In this document: piece after piece, positions 21,352 through 22,967 of the stretch
Layout of the letters: each line of letters starts with the position of its first letter
How positions within the stretch are numbered: the first letter of the stretch is position 1
IMG/VR virus record: IMGVR_UViG_3300008470_000022
Span: 1 to 22,967 of that record
Reading direction: 5' to 3' (one strand)
DNA from: a virus
Length of the DNA stretch: 22,967 nucleotides
Position numbers and translations under genes: made by a program
Notes under the pieces: model-generated
The model's database searches: none
The model's input: only the letters and a program-made list of their open reading frames with translations
Told to the model about the DNA's origin: nothing

Positions 21352-21930
21352 TTAATAATGTTTAGCCTTAAATTCTTCCGCCATTATATCCTGCATATTA
21401 ACTCTGTAGTATCGTGCTGTTTCGGGGTTGCTAATCTCATATATACCTGAGCAAGTATTTGGTATTGCTACTCCGAAACTAAGAAAGTCAACACATAAAC
21501 CAATATTATTCTCTCGTATCAAAAATTCTTCTTTAGTTAATATAAAATTTTCATATAGTTTATCACACATCTTAGTATACTCATCATACTTTTCAGTAAT
21601 ATCTTCCAATTTATCAGATGTAACACACTCTTTAATATTAGGGTAGTTTCTGATAGCTTCTGTTGTTTTTAACCAGTAACTACCTATTCGTTCACTATCT
21701 CTGGTTAATTTACCCATTTCATAAGCTCTGAAATGTTTATCATCCTCTATTTCTTGCTGAAATCTTAATGCAGGCGTGTCAGTTTCAAACGAAACAACTT
21801 CATTATTCACTATCCAATTTTTATTATCAATCTTTGTAATGTTGCTTTTGTAATCGCTTTTGCCTCTTAATATTTTTGAGAATCCCCATCCCATTAATCC
21901 ATAAAATACTATCATTGATATTAGTTCCAT
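21352..21930 (-). CDS. Membrane-anchored protein of unknown function
   Basis: The product is 192 residues. Residues 1-20 (MELISMIVFYGLMGWGFSKI) form a single membrane-spanning segment followed by LRGKSDYK, which predicts the bulk in the cytoplasm by the positive-inside rule, or a signal anchor if the topology is reversed. The rest is mostly helical and charged (RFQQEIEDDKHFRAYEMGKL, EKYDEYTKMCDKLYENFILTKEEFLI) and ends NPETARYYRVNMQDIMAEEFKAKHY. No enzymatic motif is seen. Phage inner-membrane proteins of this kind include exclusion and lysis-control proteins, but nothing specific supports either. Confidence 0.6.
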   Translation of the reverse strand: MELISMIVFYGLMGWGFSKILRGKSDYKSNITKIDNKNWIVNNEVVSFETDTPALRFQQEIEDDKHFRAYEMGKLTRDSERIGSYWLKTTEAIRNYPNIKECVTSDKLEDITEKYDEYTKMCDKLYENFILTKEEFLIRENNIGLCVDFLSFGVAIPNTCSGIYEISNPETARYYRVNMQDIMAEEFKAKHY

Positions 21931-21987
21931 AATCTTAATTTAATTCGTTAATAAATCCGCACCAGTAGGTAACACAATCTATAGTTT

Positions 21988-22021
21988 ATGCCAAAAAGCA
22001 CAAAACCATAGTTTTCGGCAT
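21988..22021 (-). other. Hairpin after the 79-residue Cys-tail gene
   Basis: The minus strand folds into a 10-base-pair stem (ATGCCGAAAA with TTTTTGGCAT) with one G-U pair and a 14-base loop. The corresponding plus-strand fold has an A-C mismatch at that point, which fits transcription of the minus strand. It starts 10 bases after the stop of the 22031 gene. There is no T run, so it may serve mRNA stability rather than termination. Confidence 0.5.
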
Positions 22022-22046
22022 TAGCAAACATTAATGCTCTTTAAAT
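22019..22046. repeat. 28-base direct repeat, copy 1 (end of Cys-tail gene)
   Basis: The 28 bases are identical to 22732-22759. The repeat begins in the non-coding DNA beyond the stop codon and runs into the last codons of each Cys-tail gene, so it marks a segmental duplication and not only protein conservation. Confidence 0.8.
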
Positions 22047-22270
22047 GTTTTACCACAATTTGTACAATTATTACTTTCTGTAAAAATAGCATCAGTTTCA
22101 AACATTGAACATTTGCTAACATCGTCTATATTTAATTTTTTAACTCGGTTTTCAAGGCTTTCGGTATACTCTACCAATTTATAATATTCATCTAATGCTA
22201 ATCCGCTTTGGTAGTGGTTAAGAGTTTCGCCTCTCATTTGCTTACTTAAATTTCCTATCTGTAATTCCAT
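22031..22270 (-). CDS. Small protein with coiled-coil and CxxCGKxFKEH tail
   Basis: The product is 79 residues. The first 45 residues are helical (EYYKLVEYTESLENRVKKLNI). The last 30 read DDVSKCSMFE...CTNCGKTFKEH and form a putative metal-binding knuckle, with Cys before and a CxxC pair followed by the terminal His. The same tail ends the neighbouring gene at 22744. The protein is unlike any family I recognise. It may bind metal through three Cys and the His. Its gene lies 46 bases downstream of the 70-residue gene. Confidence 0.58.
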   Translation of the reverse strand: MELQIGNLSKQMRGETLNHYQSGLALDEYYKLVEYTESLENRVKKLNIDDVSKCSMFETDAIFTESNNCTNCGKTFKEH

Positions 22271-22316
22271 CTTTGTAGTTATTTATTCGTTAAAAATCTA
22301 AACATAGTCTTTATCA

Positions 22317-22529
22317 TTAGCGGTCATTTCTAACAACCATTCCGTTATCCTCCAAATGTTTTAGGATTTTATCACAAACAGTTAAGCACTTTAAAATCCC
22401 TATTCCCTCTTCGTGCAATGCGTTTTGAATAGAGGCTCTTATATCATCTAAATCAAACGAACCGCTAACACTACCTATATGTAATGCCTTATTTTCGCTT
22501 AATTCGTTGTTTTCTGTTTCTTTACTCAT
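22317..22529 (-). CDS. Unknown 70-residue protein
   Basis: The product begins MSKETENNELSENKALHIG and continues SGSFDLDDIRASIQNALHEEGIGILKCLTVCDKILKHLEDNGMVVRNDR. The second half is a helix-rich segment with two Cys. It is too short to assign and no motif is clear. It lies between two small genes of the right-hand cluster and reads in the same direction. I accept it because of its codon pattern and position, with modest confidence. Confidence 0.5.
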   Translation of the reverse strand: MSKETENNELSENKALHIGSVSGSFDLDDIRASIQNALHEEGIGILKCLTVCDKILKHLEDNGMVVRNDR

Positions 22530-22610
22530 TTTGTTTATTATTTAAAAGTTAGTGTATATTTATACGGCACTACACATAGCCAAACCGTTAGGTTGCAATT
22601 AAAAAAGTGC

Positions 22611-22712
22611 CTAACACATAATATATAAAATTATTCCTCCTATTATAAAAAAGAGTAGCAATATATTATCTTCTCCATTTCCTCCACCTTGTTCTAAATT
22701 ATCATCATCCAT
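22611..22712 (-). CDS. 33-residue single-membrane-span peptide
   Basis: The frame reads MDDDNLEQGGGNGEDN, then ILLLFFIIGGIILYIM and a final Cys before TAG. A charged, acidic N-terminal half precedes a 16-residue hydrophobic span, giving a small membrane peptide with the N-terminus probably outside or periplasmic. It fills the gap between the two Cys-tail or unknown genes and reads in the same direction. Small holin-like or regulatory membrane peptides have this form, but the length is too short to assign, and a chance frame cannot be excluded. Confidence 0.48.
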   Translation of the reverse strand: MDDDNLEQGGGNGEDNILLLFFIIGGIILYIMC

Positions 22713-22731
22713 AACTTTACATATTATTATT

Positions 22732-22759
22732 CATTAGCAAACATTAATGCTCTTTAAAT
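22732..22759. repeat. 28-base direct repeat, copy 2 (end of second Cys-tail gene)
   Basis: Identical to 22019-22046; see copy 1. It covers the stop codon and last codons of the gene at 22744. Confidence 0.8.
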
Positions 22760-22967
22760 ATTTTCCCACAATTATCACATTTATCAGAATCTTCAAAGTA
22801 AAATGTTTCAGATTCATACATATTGCAACGTTTGCTATCATCGTCTATATTTAATGCTTTCTTTATTTCTTTGTATTCAGCTAACCTTGCCTTTCCTCTC
22901 TCGTGCAAAAGGTTGTCTTCGTCCCATTGGGTAAGTTGCCATATTTCGCAATCTAAATGTTCTGTTG
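22744..22967 (-). CDS. Paralogous Cys-tail protein, 5' end beyond the window
   Basis: The frame is open from the right edge to TAA at 22744-22746, about 74 codons with no start inside, so the N-terminus is missing. It reads HLDCEIWQLTQWDEDN, then RLAEYKEIKKALNIDDDSK and ends CDNCGKIFKEH. The last 37 or so residues match the neighbour at 22031-22270 (LNIDD.SK, then CxMxE, then CxNCGKxFKEH). The two are therefore paralogues at their C-termini, with unrelated-looking N-termini in the visible part. Confidence 0.6.
   Translation of the reverse strand, partial: TEHLDCEIWQLTQWDEDNLLHERGKARLAEYKEIKKALNIDDDSKRCNMYESETFYFEDSDKCDNCGKIFKEH

Noticed and set aside
1-22967. tRNA genes, integrase or lysogeny genes
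   Set aside because: No T-arm-like GGTTCGAnnCC with matching arms and no recombinase motifs were found on either strand by eye.

Overview
The window is a piece of a tailed-phage genome. Every credible gene is on the minus strand, so transcription runs from high to low coordinates. Genes are tightly packed, often with start/stop overlaps or gaps of 0-10 bases. The DNA is AT-rich. Translation starts lack Shine-Dalgarno sequences, and several gene leaders carry the Bacteroidetes-type promoter (TTTG, about 15-19 bases, TAnnTTTG). One phage protein has a signal peptide of the flavobacterial kind (hydrophobic core ending SFSQ). These signs suggest a phage of a Bacteroidota host, probably Flavobacteriia. 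The tail genes at the left end, especially the large partial protein at 1-1794 and the adaptor at 1800-2591, look like those of crAss-like (Crassvirales) podoviruses. That assignment rests on remembered motifs and was not searched.

Layout in transcription order. 22967 to 20430 holds small accessory genes: two related genes ending in the same CxxCGKxFKEH tail, a 33-residue membrane peptide, a membrane-anchored 192-residue protein, a four-Cys protein, a DUF3310 protein and a 52-residue basic protein. 20424 to 18935 holds a winged-helix-like protein, a basic protein and a secreted protein, separated by strong hairpins/terminators. 18832 to 15134 starts at a promoter and holds a tandem GroES-like protein, two unknowns and the large terminase. 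15085 to 12842 is the portal, interrupted by an in-frame TAA. 12787 to 10134 is a promoter followed by an acidic scaffold-like protein and the probable major capsid protein. 10052 to 8988 is a separate structural-type gene between two hairpins. 8892 to the left edge is one continuous run: a fibre-like structural protein, a repeat-bearing fibre, a second fibre, a small protein, a phospholipase A2-like protein, a connector protein split by a one-base frameshift, a second connector protein, a gp11-like tail adaptor and the large stabilisation-type tail protein.

Together this is the packaging, head and tail module, with a chaperonin cofactor gene placed upstream of it, which would fit a role in capsid protein folding. 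The items most worth checking are the two broken structural genes (portal nonsense codon, connector frameshift), the PLA2-like enzyme embedded among the tail genes, the tandem GroES-like protein, a 16-base promoter cassette repeated at three operons, and the duplicated Cys-rich tail at the right end. No integrase, tRNA gene or CRISPR array was seen.
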